Assembly (NCBI GenBank): GCA_022749295.1
Contig: CP062007.1
Coordinates: 2,356,001 to 2,420,000 of the forward strand
Length of the DNA: 64,000 nt
Source: Flavobacteriaceae bacterium GSB9
GTDB lineage: Bacteria; Bacteroidota; Bacteroidia; Flavobacteriales; Flavobacteriaceae
Reading direction: 5' to 3'
In this document: positions 1-8,540 of the stretch, in pieces
Numbering within the stretch: position 1 is the first letter of the stretch
How the letters are laid out: the number at the start of each line of letters is the position of its first letter
Made by a program: the position numbers and the translations under genes
Notes under the pieces: generated by a model
Seen by the model: only the letters and a program-made list of their open reading frames with translations
Told to the model about the DNA's origin: nothing
Database searches by the model: none

Positions 1-1
1 C

Positions 2-1354
2 CTTGAAAAAGACTATTTCTGCAAACGTGCCGATGGGCCATATATGAAAGGGAAAGTATGGCCTGGAGAATGTTATTTTCCAGACTTTACCAAACCAGAA
101 GTAAGAGATTGGTGGTCCAATTTATTTAAGGAATTAGTAGAAGATATAGGCGTAAAAGGTGTTTGGAACGATATGAACGAACCTGCCGTTATGGATGTTC
201 CTGGAAAAACTTTTCCAGACGATGTGCGACACGATTACGATGGCAACGCTTGCAGTCACCGAAAAGCGCATAACATTTACGGCATGCAAATGGCACGTGC
301 CACCTATCAAGGCTTAAAGAAATTTTCATATCCTAAACGTCCTTTTGTTATTACCAGAGCGGCTTATTCGGGTACACAACGCTATACGTCAAGCTGGACG
401 GGCGATAACGTGGCCTCTTGGGATCATCTAAACATTGCCAACCTGCAAGCCCAACGTATGGCTATGTCTGGTTTTTCATTCATTGGTTCAGATATTGGAG
501 GGTTTGCCGAACAACCCAATGGTGAACTTTATGCCCGTTGGATACAATTGGGTATTTTCCACCCTTTTTGTAGAACGCACTCTTCTGGAGACCACGGAGA
601 CCAAGAACCATGGGCATTTGACAAAACCATAACTGATGTCGTTAGAAAGTTCATTGAACTTCGTTATCAATTATTACCGTACTTATACACGGCGTTTTGG
701 AGATATGCCGATGAAGGTATTCCTATCTTAAAATCGTTAGTACTTTACGATCAAGAAGATCAACAAACGCACTATAGAAACGACGAGTTTATTTTTGGTG
801 AAAAAATACTGGTTTGCCCTGTAAATGGACCCAATCAAAAAGGAAGGCGCATGTACATTCCTCGCGGGAAATGGTATAACTTTTGGACTGACGAGGTTGT
901 AAAAGGCGGGCAAGAACTATGGGTTGATGCTGATCTTGATAGTATGCCTCTTTTTGTTAAAGAAGGTGCAATTATTCCTAAATATCCTATCCAACAATAT
1001 GTAGGTGAAAAAACGATTGAAGAATTAACGCTAGATGTGTATTACAAACAAGGCAAAGAAAACTCAATGGTTTATGAAGATGCTAATGATGGTTACGATT
1101 ACATAAAAGGCCGCTATAGTTTAAGAGATTTTAAACTTCATGGCAAGAAAGATGAGTTGATAATTCAACAACATAAATCTGGAAAGTATGTAACCACATA
1201 CAAAACCTTTAAATTAAAATTACACGGCCTACCTTTCAAAATTTCAAAAATTGAGGTAGATAATGTTGAAATTCCGTTTAAAGAACTAAAGCTTAATGGG
1301 GACAACACTTTAACACTTATTAAAGAGTTTACAGAGTTGCACATTATGGCTTAA
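2..1354 (+). CDS. Glycoside hydrolase family 31 (alpha-glucosidase-like), 5' truncated by the window edge
   Basis: The reading frame is open from base 2, so the Met at 44 is internal and the true start lies upstream. The family GH31 nucleophile motif WNDMNEP (Asp in WND, near base 170) and the downstream WTGDN motif carrying the acid/base Asp (near base 400) are both present, as is the GSDIGGF motif that lines the active site. The C-terminal third, after about base 880, matches the beta-sandwich domains that follow the TIM barrel. Members of this family release alpha-linked glucose (or xylose and related sugars) from non-reducing ends. The N-terminal signal cannot be seen, so the location is unknown. 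A hairpin terminator follows immediately. Family assignment is secure; exact substrate is not. Confidence 0.93.
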   Translation, partial: LEKDYFCKRADGPYMKGKVWPGECYFPDFTKPEVRDWWSNLFKELVEDIGVKGVWNDMNEPAVMDVPGKTFPDDVRHDYDGNACSHRKAHNIYGMQMARATYQGLKKFSYPKRPFVITRAAYSGTQRYTSSWTGDNVASWDHLNIANLQAQRMAMSGFSFIGSDIGGFAEQPNGELYARWIQLGIFHPFCRTHSSGDHGDQEPWAFDKTITDVVRKFIELRYQLLPYLYTAFWRYADEGIPILKSLVLYDQEDQQTHYRNDEFIFGEKILVCPVNGPNQKGRRMYIPRGKWYNFWTDEVVKGGQELWVDADLDSMPLFVKEGAIIPKYPIQQYVGEKTIEELTLDVYYKQGKENSMVYEDANDGYDYIKGRYSLRDFKLHGKKDELIIQQHKSGKYVTTYKTFKLKLHGLPFKISKIEVDNVEIPFKELKLNGDNTLTLIKEFTELHIMA

Positions 1355-1377
1355 GCGCATCATAAATTAATTTTTAG

Positions 1378-1408
1378 AGCCCCACTTTTTGAAGTGGGGC
1401 TTTTTTTG
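1378..1408 (+). terminator. Rho-independent terminator after the GH31 gene
   Basis: GCCCCAC (1379-1385) pairs with GTGGGGC (1394-1400) around an 8-base loop and is followed by a run of seven T. It sits 25 bases after the GH31 stop codon. Confidence 0.88.
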
Positions 1409-1510
1409 TCTTTGTTCGTGACTCTTAAAAAAGTCAAGAATGCCGTTCGTCGGAAAAATATTTTAAAAACCCACCTATTAAGGTTTCTTTGTAGAGCCAT
1501 AAGCTAAAAA

Positions 1511-3400
1511 ATGAAAAAAATACTCCTTTTACTACTTCTATTATTAACGCCATTGATATTTATAATGATGAATTCTTCTGAAGATTCGTTGCTCTACAAA
1601 ATTGAAGGTGACGGCTATTCAAAAGAAACTAAGAATATAAAGTGGGAGTATATTAAAGATAAACTCTTTGAAGGGAAGGTGTATAGAAGCCATGAAAAAG
1701 CCAAAAAGATTTCTGGCCCCATTATTTTATTTACACTCAATAATGCAACAAAACAAGATAGTTTAGCGGTAAAAACGGTTATTGAAGATTTAAAAAAAGT
1801 TATTCCTAACAAAACGACAGATTACTTTTCAAAGTTTACAAACATTGGGTTTTCAGAGTTTGTCAACAATAAAAGCAATGGGGATATCAAAGGATATTCC
1901 TATCGTGATATTATAGCATCTACCATAACAATAAATTTTGAAGTCAATAAATACCAAAATAAACGAGGCGCCAATAAAAGTACAAAATCGTTATACTTTA
2001 GTTTTAAAAATGAAACTCCTCTATATAGCCGAAAAAAATATATTCAATACGACATATTAAGAACCATTTGTTTTATAGATGATAAAAACAACGAGACCAT
2101 TTTTCTTAACCTCAACTACCCAACCGAAGCTATATTTAATGATCCAACTTATAATGTTTTAGATAAAGAATTTACAGAACTCGATAAATATTTAGTTCTA
2201 AAATTATATTCAGATGATTTTGAGGAGCAGTTTTCAGACTATATGTACCAAACCTATCCATGGCGGTATGCCAACCTTTTTGTAAATAAAAATTTAGCGT
2301 ACATCAAGGTTTATACTTTAATAGTGGTTATAGGGCTCTTATTGTTTTTTACTTCATTTAGCCTTTTTAATAGTAGAAAAACAACATATTGGAATTATTT
2401 TTTCCCTATGTGTGTGGTTTTTATAGGATTGATGAACTCACACTGGTTATATCGTTATTTTATTGAAATTGAGCTCCCCACGGGTTCATTGAACCACATC
2501 ATAGTTGTGCTCGTGTATGTATTGGTTTCTTTAGTTGTAGTCTCATTTTTATTATGGTTTTTAGAGCAAAAACTAATAAATAATTACTTGGGTTTTACAT
2601 ACCAATTTATAATGAAACTGGTGCTAACGTTTAGCGCTTTGCATATTCCTATCATTTTGGGTTATTTTTTATTAGACAACACAAATGAAAACTTAACAGC
2701 TTATGGCTCTGTTTTTTTCGTGTTTTTAACCTTAACCTTAGGGCGAGGTTTATTAATCTACTTAAATCACTTTTCAGACTCTTTGATAAATCAAAAAGAA
2801 GTAGAACTAAGTAGATTAAAAGAATTAAACGCTAAAAACGAACTGAAATCACTGCATGCCCACATTAACCCACACTTTTTATACAATGCGCTGAATTCTA
2901 TAGCAAGTTTAATGCATGAAAGCACGAGCAAAGCTGAGGAGATGATTATTTCGTTATCAGATTTGTTTCGATATTCCATTAACAGAAAAGAAAAGAACAT
3001 GAGTACTGTTAAGGATGAAGTTACCATGGTAAAAAATTACTTGAAAATTGAAAAAATTAGATTTGGCAAACGTCTAAATTTTATCATTGATGTAGATGAG
3101 GGTCTGCTTGAAAAAGAAATTCCTATGTATATTTTACAACCACTTGTTGAAAACGCAGTAAAACATGGTGTTTCAAAAGTAGAGCACATCGGAGAAATAA
3201 AGCTAGAAATAAAACAAAACAAAAATAATCTATTAATATTCATTAGTGATAACGGCAAAGATTTTCCTGAAGACTTATATAGTGGTTTTGGGCTACAATC
3301 TGTAAACGATTTACTAAGATTAAGCTATGGAGATAAAGCAAGCTTAAATTGGACAAACACTCCTAAAAAGAAAATTATAATTTCAACACCGCTGCAATAA
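1511..3400 (+). CDS. LytS/YehU-type membrane sensor histidine kinase
   Basis: 629 residues. A signal-anchor (1-20) precedes an extracytoplasmic region of roughly 240 residues with no family I recognise. About five membrane segments follow (about 268-430), then a His_kinase (PF06580) domain. The motif HINPHFLYN carries the expected phospho-acceptor (His455). An N-box-like LQPLVENAVKHG lies near residue 540 and a glycine-rich SDNG...GFGLQSV segment near 578-600. Such kinases phosphorylate LytTR response regulators, and the gene for one starts 5 bases downstream, so the two form a cognate pair in one transcript. The signal sensed is unknown; the large extracytoplasmic domain suggests an envelope or extracellular cue. 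Confidence 0.9.
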   Translation: MKKILLLLLLLLTPLIFIMMNSSEDSLLYKIEGDGYSKETKNIKWEYIKDKLFEGKVYRSHEKAKKISGPIILFTLNNATKQDSLAVKTVIEDLKKVIPNKTTDYFSKFTNIGFSEFVNNKSNGDIKGYSYRDIIASTITINFEVNKYQNKRGANKSTKSLYFSFKNETPLYSRKKYIQYDILRTICFIDDKNNETIFLNLNYPTEAIFNDPTYNVLDKEFTELDKYLVLKLYSDDFEEQFSDYMYQTYPWRYANLFVNKNLAYIKVYTLIVVIGLLLFFTSFSLFNSRKTTYWNYFFPMCVVFIGLMNSHWLYRYFIEIELPTGSLNHIIVVLVYVLVSLVVVSFLLWFLEQKLINNYLGFTYQFIMKLVLTFSALHIPIILGYFLLDNTNENLTAYGSVFFVFLTLTLGRGLLIYLNHFSDSLINQKEVELSRLKELNAKNELKSLHAHINPHFLYNALNSIASLMHESTSKAEEMIISLSDLFRYSINRKEKNMSTVKDEVTMVKNYLKIEKIRFGKRLNFIIDVDEGLLEKEIPMYILQPLVENAVKHGVSKVEHIGEIKLEIKQNKNNLLIFISDNGKDFPEDLYSGFGLQSVNDLLRLSYGDKASLNWTNTPKKKIIISTPLQ

Positions 3401-3405
3401 TAACT

Positions 3406-4167
3406 ATGAAAAAACCATATTCCGTTTTAATTATTGATGATGAACGCTTAGCGAGGTTGCGTCTTAAAAAGTTAATTGAAGAGTTTTCAAACTTGTTCAG
3501 AATAATTGGAGAGGCAGAAAATGGATACGAAGCAGAACAAATGATTCTGGACCTACAACCTGATATCATTTTTCTAGATATAGAAATGCCCGGTTTAACA
3601 GGTTTTGAATTGTTAAAAAAATTAAAACTAGTGCCTATGGTCATTTTTTGTACAGCCTACGAAGATTACTCCCTTCAGGCATTTCAAACCAATAGTGTAG
3701 ATTATTTAATCAAACCTGTAAAGAAGGAACGCTTGCAACAAACGGCGTTAAAGATTGAGCAGCTAAAGGCAAGTTTTTCTAAAGAGAATGTTTTTAGGGC
3801 CATTAATACAATTTCTGAGGCCAAGGAAAAAAATAGAATAACTTCTATTACCGTAAAAAAGAAAGATAAAATCGTTTTCGTGAAGCTTGAAGACATCTGT
3901 TATTTTGAAGCCACAGAAAAATATGTCGCTATACATACCAATAAAGGCATTGAACTTGTTGAGCAATCTTTAACCAAATTAGAAGAAAAACTGCCTCAAA
4001 ATTTTTTAAGAATTCACAGAAGTTTTTTAATCAATACGAATTACGTAAAAGACTTTCAAAAGTATTTTAACAACCGGTATATCATTAATCTTTTAGATCA
4101 TAAAAAAACAACGATAACCTCCGGTAGAACTTATAAAGACGCCATAAAAACTTATATAAATCAATAA
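3406..4167 (+). CDS. LytTR-family response regulator
   Basis: 253 residues. The receiver domain (about 1-120) has the acidic pocket Asp11/Asp12, the phospho-acceptor Asp58 in FLDIEMPG, and the conserved Lys103 in DYLIKPV. A LytTR DNA-binding domain occupies about 145-250, with typical sequence LEDICYFEATEKYVAIH and LRIHRSFLIN. It lies 5 bases after the LytS-type kinase and is its likely partner. The envelope protein gene at 4178 starts 10 bases further on and may be in the same transcript. Target promoters cannot be named from the sequence. Confidence 0.93.
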   Translation: MKKPYSVLIIDDERLARLRLKKLIEEFSNLFRIIGEAENGYEAEQMILDLQPDIIFLDIEMPGLTGFELLKKLKLVPMVIFCTAYEDYSLQAFQTNSVDYLIKPVKKERLQQTALKIEQLKASFSKENVFRAINTISEAKEKNRITSITVKKKDKIVFVKLEDICYFEATEKYVAIHTNKGIELVEQSLTKLEEKLPQNFLRIHRSFLINTNYVKDFQKYFNNRYIINLLDHKKTTITSGRTYKDAIKTYINQ

Positions 4168-4177
4168 AATTAGAATT

Positions 4178-6079
4178 ATGAAAACGATTTTGTTCATACT
4201 GCTTATTGCCTTAACGACTTCGGTTTGTAACGCAAGCAACCCTATTACACCCAGTGAAACATCAACGACTACTATCGATAAACAGATACCAGAAGATGTA
4301 AAAGCATGGTTAAAAGCAGAACTAGCAAACACAACAACTACCGTATTGGAAAACTTTGAAACACCAGCTTTTTTCACAAAAAAGAATGCGAAAATTATTG
4401 GTTATATTAAAGGTTACGACCAAACATTAGGAGCAAAAACAGGTATATTTTATTATACTAATCAACTAACAAGAGAAAATAAACCTCGCGTTTTAGAAAT
4501 TCATGAAGATGGTCGTTTTGAGTTGGAATTACCTTTAGATTATCCGATGCAAAACTATTTTGTAATCGAAAAATATCCCATCTCATTTTATATTGAACCA
4601 GGACAAAACCTATCTATTATCTTAAATTGGGAAGATTTAAAAGCCAAACGCACTTCCCGATATTTTAAAAAAGCTAGGTATCAAGGGCCTTTAAAAAAAA
4701 TAAATACCGATTTGTTGCACTATAAACCAGAATATAACTCTGGGCATTTTCAAGAAAAAGAAGCCGTAATGCAACCTGATGCTTTTAAAAAGTATATGCT
4801 TGAATTTAAAACCAATGCTTTAAATGAAATTAAGGCGTACGAGCAGAGTGGGGAAATCGACAAAAAAACAAGCGAACTTTTAACAAACGACATTGTATTA
4901 GAAACATATCGCTTTTTATTTGATTACTATTTACCTACTCATTCTCCTAGATATGGGCAAGGAAAAAGAAAGGCAAATAATATAGATGATACCCATCCAG
5001 AAGATTACTATGATTTTATTCCAAAGCTCCCTTTGCATAAACAATCAATTTTAGTTAATCAAAATTTTGGAGTGTTTATAAACAGGTTAGAGTATGCAGA
5101 TCCTCTACAGCCACAATCAAAAAACATGAGTGTAAGTACAAGTATTTCCTCAGATGATTTTTTAAAGTTTTTGGAAACTAAAAATGTAAAGATAAGTTTA
5201 AAAGAAAAAGAACTTTATAAAACCTTTCAAAAAGAACTATCTAATTGGGTAAAACAAAACGGGCATAAGAAGCCAGAATTACCAAAAGATTTAACAAATA
5301 AAATAAGGGCTTTGAACAAAAAATATGAGCCTTTTAGAAAAGAATATTATAATTTTATTGAAGAAAGAAGAGAGAATGCTTGGAAGAAATACTTTATAAA
5401 AAAGTGGCAAGAACAAGACTCAATAGCTAGCAGTTTGGGTATAAAAAACAATTTAGTTTACGAGATTATAAAAACCAGAACATTAAAATTTATGATGGAA
5501 TCTGATGGCATGTACAAAGACAAAGCATGGTATTGGTCTGAATTAAAAAAAGGTATTACAAGTCCGTATTTAATTCAAGTTTGTGATAATTTATTTAACG
5601 ATAAAGTATCCGAACCAGAAACCTATCCTTTACCTGAACACGAACCAGGCACAGCCATTTTTAATAAACTTATTGCGCCTTATAAAGGTAAAATTGTTGT
5701 GATTGAATTTTGGAATCCACATTCATACTACCAAGGAAAAGACTTAGAAGACATTAAAAAAAGACGCAAACTATACGAGAATAACAAAGATGTTGTGTTT
5801 TTAAACATAACTAACGAATCCCGTTCAACCCCAGAATACTATAAATCTGCTGTTGAAAAAAACGGCTTTAAAAACTCTCTTAGAATACCACAAGATGATT
5901 ACAACTACATGAGACAGTTATTCAAGTTTAACGCTTCAGCACATGATGTTTTAGTAAAAAAAGATGGTGAAACGGTGTATAACAATTTTGAAGCTCACAA
6001 TGTTGAGCATTTTTTAAGACAAGAATTTAATATTGAACCAACGCAACAAAATAAAAATTCTGTGTATATATATCATTAA
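4178..6079 (+). CDS. Secreted protein with degenerate thioredoxin-like C-terminal domain
   Basis: 633 residues with an N-terminal signal peptide (about 1-20). Residues about 68-150 resemble the DUF4369-like beta domain seen at the start of Bacteroidota TlpA-family proteins. A long charged helical middle follows. The last 110 residues look like a TlpA/thioredoxin fold (GKIVVIEFW...FLNIT), but the usual WCxxC is replaced by WNPHS, so no redox cysteine pair is present. It is therefore unlikely to be a thiol-disulfide oxidoreductase; a binding or chaperone role is possible. It lies 10 bases downstream of the LytTR regulator and may be co-transcribed with it. The fold assignment is inferred from sequence pattern only. 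Confidence 0.6.
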   Translation: MKTILFILLIALTTSVCNASNPITPSETSTTTIDKQIPEDVKAWLKAELANTTTTVLENFETPAFFTKKNAKIIGYIKGYDQTLGAKTGIFYYTNQLTRENKPRVLEIHEDGRFELELPLDYPMQNYFVIEKYPISFYIEPGQNLSIILNWEDLKAKRTSRYFKKARYQGPLKKINTDLLHYKPEYNSGHFQEKEAVMQPDAFKKYMLEFKTNALNEIKAYEQSGEIDKKTSELLTNDIVLETYRFLFDYYLPTHSPRYGQGKRKANNIDDTHPEDYYDFIPKLPLHKQSILVNQNFGVFINRLEYADPLQPQSKNMSVSTSISSDDFLKFLETKNVKISLKEKELYKTFQKELSNWVKQNGHKKPELPKDLTNKIRALNKKYEPFRKEYYNFIEERRENAWKKYFIKKWQEQDSIASSLGIKNNLVYEIIKTRTLKFMMESDGMYKDKAWYWSELKKGITSPYLIQVCDNLFNDKVSEPETYPLPEHEPGTAIFNKLIAPYKGKIVVIEFWNPHSYYQGKDLEDIKKRRKLYENNKDVVFLNITNESRSTPEYYKSAVEKNGFKNSLRIPQDDYNYMRQLFKFNASAHDVLVKKDGETVYNNFEAHNVEHFLRQEFNIEPTQQNKNSVYIYH

Positions 6080-6142
6080 CTCAAATTATCGAGTTTATAG
6101 ATAATGGCTTAACCTTCAATATTCAACATATGTAAATAGGCT

Positions 6143-6262
6143 GTCTAAAAAACCGTTATTCCGAATAACGTGAAGGAATCTTTAAAAATTAATTTGCTGA
6201 TTTTGAGATTACTTCGATATATATATTTCTCGTAATGACGTTTTATTATTACTTTTTTAGAC
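6143..6262. repeat. Palindromic intergenic repeat element (MITE/REP-like), about 120 bp
   Basis: The element is bounded by a perfect 10-bp inverted repeat, GTCTAAAAAA (6143-6152) and TTTTTTAGAC (6253-6262). Inside, the left arm with TTATTCCGAATAACG and GGAATC is imperfectly complementary to the right arm with GAGATTACTTCG and CGTAATGACG. It would fold into one long hairpin. It lies between two genes and encodes nothing visible. Confidence 0.6.
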
Positions 6263-6324
6263 CTTTAGTTTCAAGTGTATTATATTTAAAGAGGAAAGTT
6301 TAGGTTAACTAAAATTATCAAATA

Positions 6325-6999
6325 ATGAACCAGCTAAAAATTATTTTTTTGTTAATGCTTTCATCTTTGTTAACATTCGGCCAAGAATTTAGTAACGACC
6401 ATAACATTGATTCAGAAGATTTAATAAATATCTTTAAAGAACAAGGAATTAACTTTTTTAAGTTTCCCTTTGAACTTGAAAAAGGAGAGTACATTTCCAT
6501 AAGCTACAAAATATATGAATATGGAAAGTTAATTGAGCAAAGAAATGTTATTGAAGATTTTCAAAAAGAGAATGATTTACAATTTAATCACCATCATAGT
6601 AGAAAAGATTCTACGACATTCCATAGATTGTACTTTATTAAAGAAAGAGACTCTTTAAAAATGAAACAAGTTCTTCCTGGATTTACAACGTTTCAAAAAA
6701 TAGATATTTCAAAAGTTGCAATTTCAGATTTTGCTGCAAGAACTAATGTTGATGTCTCTCTTACAAACAAAAGAGAGATTCTTTTTTATTATGCTTTGTA
6801 TAACAATAGTGCCAAATTGAAGGAAAATGGAGGGTGGTTATCTTGTCCTACAGGAAAATCTAACGATAAGCTCATAAATAGTTATGACATGTTAATCCTT
6901 TTCTTTGCTGAGAGAATTAGTGCAGAAAGAGCGAAAAGTATTTTAGGAGAGGGTTTCTACAATAACATTTCCTGCCCAATCCCAATAAATAAAGAATAA
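6325..6999 (+). CDS. Exported protein of unknown function
   Basis: 224 residues. A signal peptide is clear, with hydrophobic residues about 5-17 and probable cleavage after LTFG. I do not recognise the mature part; it is rich in Lys, Asn and Phe and has only one cysteine, late in the sequence. The following TlpA-family lipoprotein gene starts 7 bases after the stop codon, so the two are probably co-transcribed, and a shared envelope role is likely. The A+T content is as high as in the next two genes. Confidence 0.65.
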   Translation: MNQLKIIFLLMLSSLLTFGQEFSNDHNIDSEDLINIFKEQGINFFKFPFELEKGEYISISYKIYEYGKLIEQRNVIEDFQKENDLQFNHHHSRKDSTTFHRLYFIKERDSLKMKQVLPGFTTFQKIDISKVAISDFAARTNVDVSLTNKREILFYYALYNNSAKLKENGGWLSCPTGKSNDKLINSYDMLILFFAERISAERAKSILGEGFYNNISCPIPINKE

Positions 7000-7006
7000 T
7001 TTTCAA

Positions 7007-8065
7007 ATGAAATTTATTACCAAACTAATAGTGTGCCTATCGACAATATTTTTATTTAACTGTTCGTCTGACAAAAGGAATATTCTCGAATTGAACGGGG
7101 AGGTTATTGGAACAGACACTAAATCGATTATGCTAATAAAGCCTAACCAAGACACTAGGTTTGATTCAATCATAGAGATTCCTATTGTTAATGGTAAATT
7201 TTACTACAAAAAAGAACTTAAAAACCCTGAAGTAGTGAACCTAGCATTTACCCAATCAGTAAAAAAAGGTATATATAGACCTATGCCTCTGTTTCTTGAA
7301 AATGAAAAAATTGATTTGACCATTTTTCCAGAAGATGAATTTGATAAAAATATAGTCAAGGGTGGGGATTTAAACTCTGAATATAAAAACTATAAAAAAG
7401 AAGCGGAGTCTTTATTTAATTCTAGAGATTGGGAAAAACAATTAAAATGGGAGCAAGAAGATTATATTGGTCAAAATCCAAATTTAGTATCGTATTACCT
7501 TTTTTTAGAACAGTTAATATACTTCAAAGAATATATTAATTTAGATTTAGCCAAAAACAACTATAAAAAGCTCTCAAAAATTTATCCAAATCACCTTTAT
7601 AATGATCTAGCAACCAATTTAATAAAAGCTATTGAAAACATAAAAGTTGGAAAAAAATACGCAGACTTTTCCGCTCCTGATTTAAATGGAAATGAAATCA
7701 AACTTTCTGAAAAAATTAATGGAAAAGTAGCATTATTAGATTTATGGGCTACTTGGTGTGGACCTTGTATAGCCAAAAGTAGAACAATGGTTCCTCTCTA
7801 CAACGAATACAAAAACAAAGGATTTACAATTATTGGTGTTGCTGGAGAATTTAAAAACACCGATAGACTTGTGAAATTCCTTGAAAAAGAAAAATGGGAA
7901 TGGATAAATCTAGTTGAACTGGACAGACAAAATAATATTTGGCAAAAATATGGAGTTGACGGTGGTGGCGGTGGAATATTCCTAATTGACCAAAATGGAA
8001 TAATATTAGCAAAAGACCCAACCGCAAAAGAAGTTAGAATGGAATTAGAATCTCGATTGAATTAA
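7007..8065 (+). CDS. TlpA-family thiol-disulfide oxidoreductase lipoprotein
   Basis: 352 residues. A lipoprotein signal ends in the lipobox-like LFNC (Cys19), followed by SS. Residues about 25-120 match the DUF4369 domain that commonly precedes thioredoxin domains in Bacteroidota. The C-terminal AhpC/TSA/thioredoxin-like domain (about 215-352) has ...LLDLWATWCGPC with an intact CxxC pair and the family's cis-Pro region replaced by a glycine-rich GGGGGIF stretch. Such proteins reduce or exchange disulfides of exported proteins. It is membrane-anchored and probably faces the periplasm. The preceding gene is 7 bases away. Confidence 0.88.
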   Translation: MKFITKLIVCLSTIFLFNCSSDKRNILELNGEVIGTDTKSIMLIKPNQDTRFDSIIEIPIVNGKFYYKKELKNPEVVNLAFTQSVKKGIYRPMPLFLENEKIDLTIFPEDEFDKNIVKGGDLNSEYKNYKKEAESLFNSRDWEKQLKWEQEDYIGQNPNLVSYYLFLEQLIYFKEYINLDLAKNNYKKLSKIYPNHLYNDLATNLIKAIENIKVGKKYADFSAPDLNGNEIKLSEKINGKVALLDLWATWCGPCIAKSRTMVPLYNEYKNKGFTIIGVAGEFKNTDRLVKFLEKEKWEWINLVELDRQNNIWQKYGVDGGGGGIFLIDQNGIILAKDPTAKEVRMELESRLN

Positions 8066-8147
8066 TAAAACTTTGTTTGACGCTAAACCACGCAACTACT
8101 AACAGAAAACCGTTAACAAAATATATTTGAAAACAATAAATAAAACT

Positions 8148-8477
8148 ATGATAAAATCAGGATTTTGGGAATCGAGTGGCAAGAATCCCTTTTGGATAAA
8201 CGTTGTTGATGATACTGTTTATTGGATGGGAATGAATAAGCAAAATGACGAAACAAAACTAGGAGAAAACTGGTGTCATGTAGGCTTTGGAAAAATACAA
8301 GGAAACAAAATAGAACTGTCATGGTCTGATATTCCCGTTGGCAAAGACCAATTGTATGGTAAAATAACCATTGAAATTCTGAATGAAACTAGTATGAAAG
8401 TGATTGCAGATTCTGGCAATTTTGGAAAATCGGAATGGAAATGGGTAAGTTCAACCAAAAACTTTTCAAAATTATAA
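8148..8477 (+). CDS. Small hypothetical protein
   Basis: About 109 residues from the ATG at 8148. An in-frame TTG at 8127 would add seven residues, but the ATG gives the more ordinary start. No signal peptide or membrane segment is present. The sequence is Trp- and Gly-rich with alternating polar/hydrophobic strands (for example TVYWMGMN, KIELSWSDIP, GKSEWKWVSS), which suggests a small beta-sandwich or barrel. I do not recognise the family. It is separated from the TlpA-family gene by about 80 bases and converges on the antiporter gene. Confidence 0.5.
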   Translation: MIKSGFWESSGKNPFWINVVDDTVYWMGMNKQNDETKLGENWCHVGFGKIQGNKIELSWSDIPVGKDQLYGKITIEILNETSMKVIADSGNFGKSEWKWVSSTKNFSKL

Positions 8478-8540
8478 ATTTAAAAATTACCTCCTATTTT
8501 AGCCACGATAAAATACCGATTCCATGTTGTTTGTCCTTAC

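Noticed and set aside
44-52. Met at 44 as start of the GH31 gene
   Set aside because: The frame is open upstream to base 2 with family-like residues (LEKDYFCKRADGPY), so the Met is internal to a gene cut by the window edge.
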